Shown here piece by piece: positions 35,638 through 48,427 of a stretch of DNA of 64,000 nt. The stretch spans positions 3,782,001-3,846,000 of the forward strand of contig CP085834.1 in assembly GCA_020809705.1 (NCBI GenBank), written 5' to 3'. The notes under the pieces are model-generated. The model did no database searches and was not told the origin of the DNA. It saw only the letters and a list, made by a program, of their open reading frames with translations. This DNA comes from Calonectria ilicicola (lineage: Eukaryota; Ascomycota; Sordariomycetes; Hypocreales; Nectriaceae). A program made the position numbers and the translations under genes. Each line of letters opens with the position of its first letter. Within the stretch, counting starts at the first letter, position 1.

Positions 35638-36903
35638 ATGCCGCGAGTCGCGGCTATATCCAATGCTTCGCTAGGTATTCGGTTAGACAGTAACCAGATT
35701 CAATATACTCCCGGCGATACTCTTACCGGTCATGTTTTCTGCTGTGAATCGATTGTCAGCCCCGAGGCTTCTTTAAAAATCACCCTCCATGGCAGAACAA
35801 AGTCCAAAATGGAAGAAAATCAGGCTTATACCAATGGCGCCACGATGATGACATATCGTGGACGATTAGACTTACTCAGCCAGTCAAATAATTGTCAAAA
35901 GCTTTTTGAGGGGCCCTTGCACATTGCTACAGAAGATTACGAGAAGATTTGGCCTTTTGAAATCACTATTCCCACCCATGTTGATAATCCATCGATCCGT
36001 TCAGGCTTCAGAAATAGGGATGATGCGTATCTTTCTCTCGACCCAGCGGCGGTAGTAACTCACGAGCTACCACCTACATTCGCAATAGATCGGGTCGGAT
36101 TCCGAGAAAAGATGGAAGCGTTTGTTGAGTACTGGCTCGAGGCTGAGTTGCACTCGAATGCTCAAGGCTTAACCAAGGAAATTAAGGCCATCAACCCCGT
36201 GATCATCGGAGAGCTGAGCCCTAACCCTCCTCTCGTGGAATTTCAGCTCCGCCGCGATGAAAGTACTCGTTCAATACTATCATATCGCCTTGAACCGAGC
36301 ATGGCTAATGCCGATTTAACCTTTTCGCAAAAAACAAAAAGGCTCTTTCATTCCTCCAAAGTGCCCACTCTAAGTTTCACTCTGAAGGTCGATACACCAA
36401 CCGTGATCTAGTTGAATAACCCGAACTACGTCTCGTTTATTGCTTAGTGTTCTCCAAATTGGAGTAAAACAAGCACTAATGTCAAAGGAATTTCACAAAA
36501 GGCTTTATTGCGATTCGTTTCAATAAAAATCATCGCAGGAACACAAATCAAATGCGAGGGAAATTTTGGCGCGCATCAGGAATTTGTCGAGGAGAAGATC
36601 GATCTTCAAATCCCTGAGCTCATCTCCGATAAGAAAATATTAATTCCTATCGAAGATGAGGCGCCCTCAATTGATATTGGCAAACTAATCAACCTGCAAA
36701 TCGGGCCACATGGTCGAATTGGTTCTGGGTCCACAAAGGCACGGCTATCCCAAACTTTTCAAACATACAACATTAGCCATACCCATCAATTGAAGTGGGA
36801 AGTCAAAGCAGAAGTAGGTGGGGCAATATTCAAGGCAAGCGGGAGTCATGAAGTCGTCATCTTACGAGCGAGTGAGGAAGCAAAGGGCAAAGCAATAGGG
36901 TAA
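35638..36903 (+). pseudogene. arrestin-like protein gene with two in-frame TAG stops
   Basis: The ATG at 35638 opens an arrestin-N-like beta-sandwich (LGIRLDSNQIQYTPGDTLTGHV, a typical fold start). The frame meets TAG at 36409-36411 and again at 36445-36447, then stays open to 36903 without any frame change. The residues between and after the stops (LNNPNYVSFI, then LLRFVSIKIIAGTQIKCEG) fit the arrestin C-terminal half, so this was one ~421-codon gene. A 45-nt in-phase intron could remove both stops (GTGATC to CTTAG), but it has a poor donor and would delete arrestin-like residues. Both stops can come from CAG or TGG by a single C-to-T change (CpA context). Intact members act in ubiquitin-linked endocytosis of transporters. 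Here probably only the N-terminal half is made. Confidence 0.75.
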
Positions 36904-38016
36904 ATTAATATGTCTACTCAACCAAGTGAGAGTAAAGAATAACTGTAAAGTCCATTGAATTAAATGTTGGGTAATATTCGTTTCTAAGCAAGTATTATGT
37001 AGTAATGAGATGCAAGGTGATGGTCTAACAAGTTAAAATCATTAATAATAGACTTCATTGTCAAGAATAGTGAACTCGACGAAATATTATTGTTTCAAAT
37101 GTGCCCAACGACTTAACGTAGACAATATAATATTCTAGAGACTCTCTGCGCTCACGCATACATTTTCTAGGCGTATGCGTGAAGAACCAAGAATTTATTA
37201 TTAAAACAAAAAATAAAAATAAAACAAGGAATTTTATATATTATGAGCTTATTTATAATAAAATAAATTCAAGATTTCGTGTTTTGTTCCAACCGCCTTC
37301 GGGTTTTCTTCGAAAGACCCTTATTAAGTAGCTTATGTGTGCATCTAGCAAAATGTATGTGTGCAAGCAAGAAGACTTGAATTTTAATATGAAAAGCTAG
37401 GCCAGCATTGTTGTGGCATCTTCTCGACCTGGAGTGGTGATGAAATGTGGCGCTGGTTCTCTCCTTAAACCAAATCATGATTCAAGATGACAAGGTGTTG
37501 TTTTAGAAGGGTGACCGGCTGCCAGGCACTCATATCAGCCACTGAGAACGTCGGGACTATCAGCCCATCCTCACAACGTTCAAGAACCTTGGGCTAGCTG
37601 CAGTGGCCAATCAGGCTTTTTTACCGCCGTGGGTGTCCAAGCCATGACGTCTCATTGGTTTTCTAGTCAACAACTTCACGTTGAAGCTGCAAGCTTACGC
37701 CTTGGAGTTCCAGTTGGTCACAAAAGCGTCTTGCCAAGCCCACTGCTCGTAAACAGCCCCGCCCACGACTGCCCTACAAGCCACAGCCAATGGTTTCGCG
37801 TCTGCATCTGGATTGTCACGCCATGCTTATGTCCGTAACAAAATCACTCACGTTCGCTCTTGCTACAGTGGTCATATTTTCCCTGCTACCATACTACTCG
37901 GCCTAAAACTGCGAATGTGAAAGCCAACATCAAATCAAGGTGCTGACACATTCTTTTACTACTTCTATGCTACTGTCTCTTCGAAGCCTTTGTTGCCTCG
38001 TTAGTTGATTGTTAGC
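36904..38016. other. gap, 1.1 kb
   Basis: An AT-rich 3' flank (37180-37265 is nearly pure A/T) followed by the promoter of the NACHT-ankyrin gene. I see no gene. Confidence 0.5.
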
Positions 38017-41000
38017 ATGGATCCCTTCTCCATTTCCGATAGCATCGCGGGGCTTGTTACTCTGGCTGATCTTGTCTTTCGGTCGGGCGCTCAGTACGCG
38101 AGGTCAGTCAGAGAGTCCCGCAAAGAAGTGAACCAGCTGTTGGGGGAAGTAAAAAGCCTATCGCTGATTTTGCACAATATATCACTGGTGACATTCGACC
38201 TGGAAACCCAATCCATCAACAGTGTCAAGTCTCATGATGAAACATTCCTATTTCAGCCTCATCATCTGCATGAGTGTGAACAGCTCCTAAGACATCTTGA
38301 AAAAAGTCTCAGCGAGGCACAAAAGAACTTGGCATCAAACTCGAGCTTAGATAAAATTAGGCAGCGATTGAGATGGCCATTTTCTTCGACTGAAATGAAG
38401 GACGTCCTAGCCTGCATTCAGCGACACAAGACAACGATTTCTCTTGCGATAAGTGCTGAGTCCTTGGTACAATTGAGACAATATCTATCCAGGCAAGAGG
38501 AAACAAATGGTCAAATCAGAGACATCCAACAAATCTCAAAGCGAATTCTGGATATTGAAACGAAAATATTTATGAACGATAAACGGCGCAAAGTTCTTGA
38601 GTTATTCACAAAGGCAAACCCCCGCCCAGCATTCGAAATCAACAAGAAGTTGCATCATCCGCTTACAGGTCTCTGGTTGACAAAGGGACCGGATTTTGAG
38701 CAATGGTATGCCGAAATTAACTCCAAAACTTGGTTTGTTGGTATCCCTGGTGCCGGAAAGTCTGTGCTTGCTGCTACAGTGATCAGCGAATGCCTTTGCC
38801 GGAATAATTCTGATGCCGAAAAAGCTGTGGCGTATTATTTTTTTTCATATCAGAACAAAATAACCCATGACCCCGCCAATATGCTGGCATGCCTGGCTTC
38901 TCAACTGGCGCTCCAAAATGAGAACGGGTATCAAATTCTGGAAGGATATTACGACGAGCTTAGATCTGACCAGAATCTCCCGGGTGAGCCATCCTTGGAT
39001 GGGTTATTGGGAATTCTCTATGATATTTGTACTCAATATAAACAAGTACATATAATCGTTGATGGGTTAGATGAAGCCACTGGACAAATCCAAAATTGTG
39101 TACAGGCTCTCTTGTCTCTCTCAGAGTCAGACGAATCCAACGCAATCAGCCTAGCCTTATTTAGCCGAAACGAATTTCAAATCCGACGGCAGGTAGAGGA
39201 TGTTTTCACCATTGTTGATCTTGAGGCCCACACTGAAGACATTCAACGATATGTGACCTCTGAGTTAGAAAGTCGTATCAACTCAAGGCGTCTGAAGCTT
39301 CGCAACATGAAGATAAAAGATGATATTATCGGAGAATTAGTCAAAGGAGCAAGAGGAATGTAAGTAATATCCATCAAAATCTTTTTCTATTGAAATCGCA
39401 TCTGCTAAGGGTAGTAAAGGTTCAGATGGGTTTCTTGCCAAATTGACCAGATATGCAAGTTACCAACAGATCGCGCTCGATACGAGGCGTTACACAAGCT
39501 ACCACCAACTTTACATGATACTTATGAACGTATTTTGTTTCAGGTTGAAGACTATACGGAAGACATAAGACGTATAGTACAGCGTAGCTTACAATTAATC
39601 TCGTCCCCGAATCCGCTAAGCATTCAAGAATTATGCGAGGCCGTATCTCTTTCGGATTCCGAGTATTTAGATGAATCTGAAATTCTGGAAGAAAGCGACA
39701 TCCTTGAATGGTGTGGCAGCCTTGTTCGAGTATCCGATGGTAGGATCGAATATGCACATTACACAGTTCAGGAATTTTTAAGGGATATATGCCCTACGCA
39801 TTTGACACTCGGCGCATACGGTATCACTGAAGACAGTGTTCAAAGATTTCTCGGACAATTATGTCTTCAATATCTGACTTTAAAAAACCATAATTACGCC
39901 CCCGATACTACACCTGAAGCAATTAAACGATTTGACGAGAGAAAGAGTCTTCATCCATTCTACCACCACGCTGCAATGTATTGGCCCACCTACGTCAGCA
40001 AAATCCAAAAGGACACACTAATATCCATGTATATGGACGATCTATTCCATATCGACAAAACACCTCAATTTTGTTTATGGTCTATCGAATTTATAAGACA
40101 CTGTGATAGGATCAATGACGATTTTTGTTTTGATCAGACGCCAATAATGTTGGAAGATCAAATCCAGTTGATTTATACTGTCCTCAGACCAGATTTTACC
40201 ACTTTGCACATGGCTGCTGCTTTGAGCCTGGTCGATATTTGCTATAATCTGTTGGAGTGGGGTGCTAAGATTGAGCTAAGAAATAGCTATGGTGCACCAC
40301 TACATTATGCAGTAGGCTCTTTGGCTAATTTTGTTGCTAACGTTATGTGCGGACGCTTCCAGAGGTCTCTCAACAAAGTTCTTTCAAAGATTATCTCCGG
40401 GACGGCTCGTTATAAAACCATAAAACTGTTGTTAAGTGCGGGAGTACAACCGTACTTGCAGCCCGTAAATCCATATGGGCACTGCTCATTATTTTTCTTA
40501 CTCCTATCATCTCCAATTGATGCGCAAGATTTTCAGACAATAGCGGATCTCATCGATGTCGGTATCGCGATTGAGGAAGACGAACTGGAGAATTTTGAGC
40601 TCTTCTTTGATTACTTCAAATCCCAGATCGACAGTAGGGGGTCTCTTCAACAACTGGAAGGATTTGAGACCGTTGAGAAACTTCTCGCAATTTTGGCGCC
40701 CTTAGATGTCAAATCAGAGGTTTTGAAGCGACTTTATACGCTCACGCTCAAATTTTCTAAAACAATAGGACTGGGTGTGAAGAGATCGCACATAAGTCAG
40801 TGGCCTCAAGATGATGATAGTGATGATAAATTTCGCGAATTTGTGGAGCGGATAATCGCGGAGAACGATGTCCAGAATCTCGAAACTTTTCTTAATAGCA
40901 AACGAAGGCATCTATTAGAATCTGTTGGATTCAAATCGTATAACCCCAGCTGGACCACGCTTCACATTTCCGTAGAATGTGATAGCCTTGATGTCCTTAC

Positions 41001-44000
41001 ACTCCTTTTGAAATCTGGATGCAATCCGAACCAGCACGATAATAACGGTGATACACCAATTCATCTCTGCACAAGAAATTCACAAGGAGATTTCCTCAAA
41101 ACCTTACTAGGCTCGGGCGGCTCTGCTCTAGCCAAAAATCGGTCCGGTGAAACTATTTGGCATATTGCCGCTAAAAAGGATTCAACAAACATTCTGAAAA
41201 TACTGCTTCAACTAAATGCAGATATCGAGGCGTTAGAACTGGTATCAAATAACCAGAAGACTCCAATTACATCGGCCCTTGGGAGTGGATGTCTAGACTC
41301 AACTCTACTACTGTTGCCTTATTGTAAATCCACAATTTTGGAAGTCTGATTCTTCTTTATTCCACGAAGCAGCCAGGCTTGGTTGCTCTGAAGTGGTACA
41401 AGTGTTACTGGATGTTGATATTAAGAAATCAGCACTCGAAAAGAACGAGGGAAGTCCATTGCATGTTCTTGGATTACAATCAAGCCCAGAGTGCATCAAA
41501 ATACTCAAAAATATCTTTCCTCTTGATGAAAAAAGGACAAGCGATCAAAAGACCCCATTTGAATTGTTAACGACTAAAGCCGCCCAAAAGGGGCACGCAC
41601 TCCACTGGGACGTCATACTGGCTATACTACCCAATGTAGTTAATTTGGACACAGCAGAAGCAGCAAAGCTCTGGGAATTTCTCTGTTCAGAACTTATCCC
41701 GTGTACCTATTTCGCGACATCATGGCCTTTGTGGATAAACGACCTTCTTTTCCATATTATTCGGTTAGGAGTTGCAGAGAAATATGAAGATGTCAAAAAA
41801 AAGCCTCATTTCATGTTACTCATCCAGGAGCTTTTGGGAATGCTCCATAAACATCTCGAAAGGCCTGCGCCTCGAAGACTCGACAAATACTGGGCCATTC
41901 CAAGTCACATAGATGCCTTTGCTCTTTGGGATTCTGTATCGCCTGTTATTGTACAAATTCTACAAGGTACCATAAATTGGTCGTCTTTAAGAGAAAACCC
42001 CGATCTTGTTGCACTTTTATGCGAAGCTGTCATTCATAATGACTTAAATTTAGTTGAATTCTTAGTCAACAAGGGCATTAGTTCCACTGCAAGACCAACC
42101 CTGCTCTCAGCACTTGAACTCGCTTGCCTGCCAGATATCGATTTGGATTCTGAACTATTCGATCTTCTTTTAAGAGACTGCACTTTAACTCAACTCAACA
42201 CTGGAAATGAGAGGTTTGATGGGTGTGGACTTCTTCACCTCACTTCTGGTGTGGAAGATTTAGAGGGTTCGGCTTGGAAAACACGAAGGCTGCTTGATAA
42301 AGGGGCTGATTGTAATCTTCCAAAAGCAGAAACCATCCCATCCCCTCTAATCCATCATCTGGAATCTCATTCTATGACCACAGCAGAAGTTCTTTTGGAG
42401 CATGGGGCTGACCCTTGGAGTTCAAAACCATTGGGTTGGAATGGCCCATTTTGGGCCATTTATCATAATGAAACATACTTTCTCGCTAAAATTGCGGATC
42501 TGTCAGAGAAGAAAGCGACAGCGTTGTCATGGGGCCGACGGTACCCCATCACTATTTCCGGACAACGTTTTACGGGTGCTAGTGCGCTTCATTTCGCTGC
42601 GGTCCACGGACGAGTGGAAGCCTTGATCTTTTACTTGAAAAGATCTCTGCTTTCCGATCTGGAAATAACAGATGATTTCCTTCAGACGCCTATGCACTAT
42701 GCAGCTCGATGCGGAACAGTCCCAGTTATTGAATTCTTGGCAAATCAGGGTGCCAATATCAATGCAGAATCCCGGAGTGGGCAAACACCACTGCATTTGG
42801 CCGCCTTAGGAGCCAATCCTGACGCGGTTACCAGTCTTCTTCAGCTAGGAGCCAGACAAAAAACTTGTCTGTCGGGACGTAGCCCTCAATTTTATGCATA
42901 CATGGGTGGAAATTCCAGGGCGATAGAGTTATTGGAAACCCGTCAGCCCTATATCAATTCCAGTCACAATGTTCACTCGAAGGTACACGGAACAATGACT
43001 CAGGCTCTCCAAGCGGCGATTAAGGCAAACGACTTAGAAAAATGCCGAAAACTTTATGGTCTCGGCTGTCAGGTAGACGTTCCCAATAGCCCCGCTCATC
43101 CTTTGACAATGGCCATATTGAAGCACCGCAAAATCGAAATTGTGGAATGGCTTCTGGAAAATACAAATTCGGTGTCATCGGATGTTTGGATTCCTAAACT
43201 TCAAACCTCACTAACGGCCTTTGAACTTGCCATCGCTCAACCCAATTTAAACCACTTGATTTCGAAATTCATGGATAAGCATTTGAAGGCAGAAGGCGAT
43301 TCTCTAAATCTGCCGCCGAGCATCTTGCATGAAGCAATTCGAAACAAGAACCTAGAAGGACTCAAGATACTTTTACTTATCATAAAACAAAGATGCGAGT
43401 CGCAAATCCTGTCGTAAGTGGCATCACATTTAGTAGAGATCTCGCAATATGTTCTTCTAACAGGGGGTGACCCAGATTTGACAAAGAGATATATATGGGA
43501 CATACACAAGATGAGCAGTACACACTCTCGGCCTTTATTAATAAGCAGGAAAGGACTTTCGAAGGCCATACCCCTCTTCATCTTGCCGCTATTTTCAACG
43601 ATGCCTTAGCTGCAGAGATTCTCCTGGACTACAATGCAGATATAGACGCACAAAATAACGACCATCAAAGTCCCCTTCATTTAGCAGCAGCAAATGGCGC
43701 AACCGAGGTCACAAACTTACTTCTTGAATCGGGCGCTCACTGCGATTCCGTATCTTTAAATGGCCATACCCCCATCATGACTGCCGTAGCTTATGGAAAA
43801 CTAAAAATATTCCAAATAATGCTGGAAAGCATGAAGTTTAACTTGAAACTTCGTGACCTTTTTGGCGACAACCTATTAAGTATTTTTCTCATGAATTGTA
43901 ACAGCGGTCTATTTCATAGCCTCTTCAGGCTTCTGCTAAAACAAGACATCAATACACATGAGCCCAGCAAATTTGGCATAACCACTATGCACAACATGCT

Positions 44001-44673
44001 AATGAATTCTTCTCCAGCCGCACTTATCATTTGTATAAATGAGAACAAAGATTTGATAACCGAGAATCCACTCCCATTAAGGGCGGAGCTTTTGCTGCAT
44101 CTTCCAAGACGACGTAGTTATTTACTGAGCAACATAGCGAAAAATCTCAGCATTGCCAGTCGTCGGTTCACAAAATTTCAATTGCAAAGCATTTCTGATT
44201 TATCTATTGCAGGAAGCCACAATATTCTTTGCGCCTCTGCATGTTTGGGCTTAATCAACGCTGTGGCAGATTTCTTCAAGTTAGGATTTGGATCGAGTCA
44301 CCAATGCCAAGATCACGGCACTCCATTATTAGCCGCGATTTCGCACCGCCATATGGTGCTAACCAGGTATTTGATTCGCAAAGGCGTCGAAATTCCTTGT
44401 GTAGAAGATTACGAAAAGTACAACATTACAAGCATCTGCCCCAAAATTTTACATTGGATATTGGTTAGAAGGCATACCGAACAAAGAAAGCTGTCATCGA
44501 CGTGCTGGCAGGGGAGAAATGAGACGAAGGCTTGGTCAGGGCCTTCTATCGTTCGAGTGCCTCTAAAATGGGAATGGAAGAAATTTCATTATGAGAGTAC
44601 GTTGGCATATGCGACCAGGCGTTGTAGGATTCTTCAGTCGCTTCGTGGCCACGTCGTGCGTGTTGCTGATTGA
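38017..44673 (+). pseudogene. NACHT-ankyrin STAND receptor, frameshifts and in-frame stop
   Basis: The ATG at 38017 opens a fungal STAND N-terminal domain (MDPFSISDSIAGLVTLAD, Helo-like-N pattern) and a NACHT domain with Walker A GIPGAGKS (residues 242-249) and Walker B-like HIIVDGLDE. A 61-nt or so intron (39360-39419, GTAAGT) leads to exon 2 from 39420. Exon 2 contains the winged-helix part (IQELCEAVSLSD) and many ankyrin repeats (TPIHLCTRNSQGD, TPLHLAALGA, TPLHLAAIFND). The frame breaks near 41345, where SLFHEAARLGCSEVVQVLL continues one frame over. A TAA interrupts at 43415-43417 (QILS, then HLVEISQYVLLTGGDPDL in the same frame), and another shift follows near 43490. Full length would exceed 2100 codons. 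Intact members are cytosolic receptors that trigger cell death. The first piece (NACHT plus part of the ankyrins) could still be made. Confidence 0.8.
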
Positions 44674-45179
44674 TGGATCTCAGCCCCAAGTCACAACATC
44701 TCATTTGCTTATACTTCAAGAACACAAGAATATTTCTTTTGTTTGCATTATTATGTTTGTGTGTGTGTGTGTGTATGTGTATGTGTGTATAACTTCGTCA
44801 ATCCAACCAACTAATTGGCTATTTACATCAACCAAACAAGAGGACCCGAGCGGAGCTTCCAATCCCTCCACCTTTACAGCCCTGTTATAACTCGGAGGAA
44901 CACCTCTAGCTGCAGGTCAGCGGACGGTGCTAAACCCCCGAAGGCACAGCTTTCCAACTGTAGTCGCACATTATGTTGTGTGCGAGGACGGTGGCTGCCA
45001 TCAGTACGTGCTTACAAACTCTTGTACCCGCGGTAGTTCGGGCCCGTGCAAAGATCACCTTCCTTAATTGGAAACTTTGTTTCCAGCGGATTGATCCAGG
45101 TCTTACCGGTGTGGCTTATGCAGCTGCGTACCGTGGCATTATTATGTTTGTCATTTGTCATATATAGATATTATCTCAT
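44674..45179. other. convergent gap with GT microsatellite
   Basis: 3' flanks of the NACHT-ankyrin and AIM6 genes, with a GT-rich repeat. Nothing else is seen. Confidence 0.5.
44755..44790. repeat. GT-rich microsatellite
   Basis: About nine uninterrupted GT units followed by GTAT-interrupted copies. Confidence 0.8.
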
Positions 45180-46552
45180 CTACATGCTGGAGAGCTTGCG
45201 CTGTATCAATCTCTTCCCGATCCAGACCAAGGTAAGAGAATACGCTAACAAATATGATGCTGTAACGCACATCCAAACGCTTTCCCGGATATATCCTGAA
45301 CTCCAACGCCTGGTCGCCGCCGTGACGACATCATCAGCGTTCAACAAACCAACATCTTCTCTAACAAGAACCTTCCAAATGTAGTCTCTGCGCGAGATGG
45401 GCCAAACGGGGTTGTCCCAATATCTCGACAGCAGGCCCAGATCCTTGGCAGCTTTGATTTGCTTTCGAATGAGCTTCACCTGCGACCTGCTCAGCCCGGA
45501 TAGGGCTAGTCCGAAGGCGTTTCTAAAAGACATTGAAGCAGTGTAAAATTCGTTTTCTTCGGCCTTGAAATCCTCGTTTGTCAACTCGCTCAGAGGAGCA
45601 TCGAGGAAGACATTGTGGTACTGGCGCCAGCCCTCCAGGTCCGGCCCGATGTTGAGGTCCCGACGACTGAGGATACCGCCGGTTCCTACAAGGGTGATGG
45701 GACCACTCCAGAACGTTTGGTTTGTGGTCCTGGAGTGCATTTTCTCGTGCCGAGAAACATAGCCCTTGTCCATCAGCGGCTGCAGTTGCTCAAGGATCAC
45801 AGGCCAGGTATTTTCGGGGATACCGCCCTTGACATCAATTAAGAGGATGAGCGTCTTCTCTGGCTCAGCCGCAAAGACGCCGCTGAGTCCGCCCTCACCC
45901 CATTGGTTATCGGGGGTTGGCTTGTTCATGGCATCCAGGATTTCTAATAAGGGGTTGATGTAGAGCGACCGAAAAGTTCTCTCCTTGGAGAGGAAGATTC
46001 GGTGATGGCCAACCAAGAGGTCCTTGCCATCATCGGTAAGCCAAACATCTGCCTCTACACTTGCGCAGCCCACAGCAAGAGCTGAAAACAAGGGTCGTCG
46101 ACGCAGATAATCATTGTGGGAGTGGCACATCACCGGAGTGACGAAGGGTGAAACATCATCTACCCATTGTGCGGCGCACTCTGATGCGTTCTTGTTGTCG
46201 TCAAAGATGTGGGCCGTGTTCAAGGCTGAAGGCTCGAGAGCATAGGCAATATACGGCTGCACGACGAAAATAAGTACGAAAAGGGCTGTGCTAAAATACG
46301 AAAATTAGATTACGTGCATGCACTACATAAGCTCGGATCAACTTACACAACAACCACGGTGCCAATGACGGCTATTGACCACAGACTAAGGATGGATTTG
46401 CGGATTTTCATAAAACGCGCCCCCCGACGTGGTTGTGGCCGGTTGCTCTCCTCTTCCCACGGCCCATCAGGGCTTGATGTGGCAAGTGGCTCATAATCTG
46501 AGGCATCCTTGTGGCCCTGGCCACAAAAGTATCCCGCCACGTTCATGGCCAT
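45180..46552 (-). CDS. AIM6-like membrane-anchored phosphodiesterase-fold protein, 438 aa
   Basis: Exon 1 (46552-46347) has a cytosolic N-terminus and most of one membrane helix; a 56-nt intron follows, and exon 2 (46290-45180) completes it (SIAVIGTVVVV plus TALFVLIFVV). The lumenal domain has the AIM6/PLC-like phosphodiesterase signatures: CHSHNDYLRRRPLFSAL, SVEADVWLTDDGKDLLVGH, TLILLIDVKG. His-Asn-Asp and the E-A-D and D-K/H-type residues of the TIM barrel are present. Near the C-terminus a second hydrophobic stretch (VTASYLLAYSLTLVWIG) may be another membrane helix. AIM6 was named from altered mitochondrial inheritance in yeast; its activity is not known. The start at 46552 is chosen over 46624 because the extra residues look non-coding; 46546 is also possible. 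Confidence 0.9.
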
Positions 46553-47259
46553 GGTGACGATGACAGAAAAGAGGCGAGCAGGAGCAGGCAGGGAGATGGA
46601 GATGCACGAGGAGCCATGGTTCAAGATGAGATTTTAGAAGAGCAATAAACAGGACCTTCAAGATGTTTTGTTGCATTCATGTGGGAGTATCGTCTCGATC
46701 ATGCGCTATCTTGATCAGGTGCGGCATGGTGTTGATGCTACTACAGATGGTCGTATTGCAGTAACGCTCGCACCCACGTGTCCACACTAAGACAGCAACC
46801 CACAACCAATCTGAGTGCAAGGGTCAAGCACGAACCGGACAAAAAGCGCATTCTGACCGCCATCCTGTCGCACAAGACAAATTAATTGGCTGCTTTGGTA
46901 AGCCCCAGTCTGCGTTCTGCCGGTTTTTCCCTCTTTGGTCAACTTTCCAGCCCTTTCAAGGTGGACCGTCGCCGTTCCAGCGAGTCAAGGTGAGACGTCT
47001 ACTATGATGAGGCTCCAAAATATCATTGGCGCTCAGCGACGAGGCGGGTCCGCTCTGGGAGCGCGTTTGTGCCCTGCGCAATCTCACTGGCTCGCGGGCG
47101 CAATGCCGTTCTCGGGAATATCATCTACCGGACACGATCAAAAGGTAAAACAGACGAACGGCTGGGGCGGGAAAATGCTACTACTAGGTAATGGACTTTG
47201 ATTCCATGGTGACATGCAACAGCCTCTATTAATTCAACGCTGCCACAACTGTCGAGTCA
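46553..47259. other. gap between AIM6 and hydrolase genes
   Basis: Promoter of AIM6 and 3' flank of the hydrolase. An 88-codon plus-strand frame has no support. Confidence 0.45.
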
Positions 47260-48427
47260 TTACTGGTTTACATGGTGGTCAACAAAGTCAAGAATTGGCT
47301 GAATGTAAAGGTCCCAGCCGGTAACATCAGGGCCCTAAAATAAATAGTTAAAAGAAAGCTTAATGCTAACCCTACTCACTCGAAACGGGGATTGCTTCAC
47401 TTACTGTATATTTGTCGTCAAAGCAGTGATGCTGGTCTGGTTCGTAGCACTCGACGACGGGCACACCCATGTCTTTTAATTTCTCAGCAAACGCGTAGCT
47501 CTGTTCCACCTCGACATTGAAGTCGCCGGTGCCGTGGAGCAGCGCGGTTGGTGGGTACCATGTCTTGGCGTGGAGGAGGTGCAGCGGGCTCATGGACTTG
47601 ATGAAGTCGTTCAATGCATCCTCGTCGGCAAATTCGTCCTGGTGAAAGACGCCTCTCAACAACGACCGCGGCGGGCGGTGCATGGCCCTCCACAGCTGCA
47701 GGGCGGCCTGAAGACGGACGCGGTCTGTATAGCGGAATTCGGTCCTAAGATGGGTAGAGAGGGCGTCGTCGGACATTAGATCCTGTTCGTCCCAGTCTAG
47801 AGCATCTGTGATGATATTGGCAGGGTCCCTGTCGCCAAGGAACGCGTCGAGCTGGGCCACAGGGAACTCGCCCTCCCACGGCGGCAGATCCGCTGCAACT
47901 GCAGGGTCAGGGATGCTAAAGAGCTTCCTCTTGGTGGCGGGAGCGAAAAAGTCGACGATGCCGTAAACGTCAATGACGGCCTTGGGCGGCGGGCTTAGAT
48001 GGTGGCCCATCAGTGTCGCAAGCGTCGCGCCCGACGAATCGCCGCAGACGACATAGCGGTCCGCGTCAACCAAGTCGCTCCCCAAAATGGCTGGCAGGTT
48101 GTCACGACACCATGCGACAGCTTCGAGACAGTCTTGCAGCTCGTCATCGAGTCTGGCCTGCGGCCCCAGGCGGTAGTTGTGCGACACGAGATGGTATCCG
48201 CGCTGAACAAAGCCTGGCCCCAGCCAAGACAGTGGGAGATAGTGATGGCCGCCCATAAACGCGCCGCCGTGCGTCCAAACCACAAAGGGCGCGGGCGAAG
48301 TGGGGGATGGCGGCGGATTGGCTGGCCAGACACGCACACTCAGCTCAGCCCCGCTCTTGGACTTGAAGCTGTGATCAGTGAAGCCATCAGGGAGCGGACG
48401 AAGGGATGGGATGTTTTCAGTGGCCAT
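47260..48427 (-). CDS. alpha/beta hydrolase (HSL/lipase-esterase type), 365 aa
   Basis: Exon 1 (48427-47405) plus exon 2 (47334-47260), joined in phase over a 70-nt intron; without the second exon the frame would end in unlike residues, while GPDVTGWDLYIQPILDF completes the fold. The HGG oxyanion motif (THGGAFMGG, residues 52-60), nucleophile GDSSG (Ser131) and late HGTGDFNV and DQHHCFD supply Asp and His for the triad. No signal peptide, so probably cytosolic. The family cleaves short-chain esters or lactones, often in secondary metabolism or detoxification. GC-rich codon use differs from the AT-rich neighbours but matches a well-expressed intact gene. Confidence 0.93.

Noticed and set aside
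36401..36447. A 45-nt intron that would rescue the arrestin-like gene
   Set aside because: The donor GTGATC is poor, no branch site is seen, and the removed residues match the arrestin pattern.
43414..43463. Intron with GTAAGT donor and CTAACAG acceptor in the NACHT-ankyrin gene
   Set aside because: Splicing there leads straight into TGA at 43468-43470, the branch site would be too close to the AG, and the unspliced frame encodes ankyrin-like residues.
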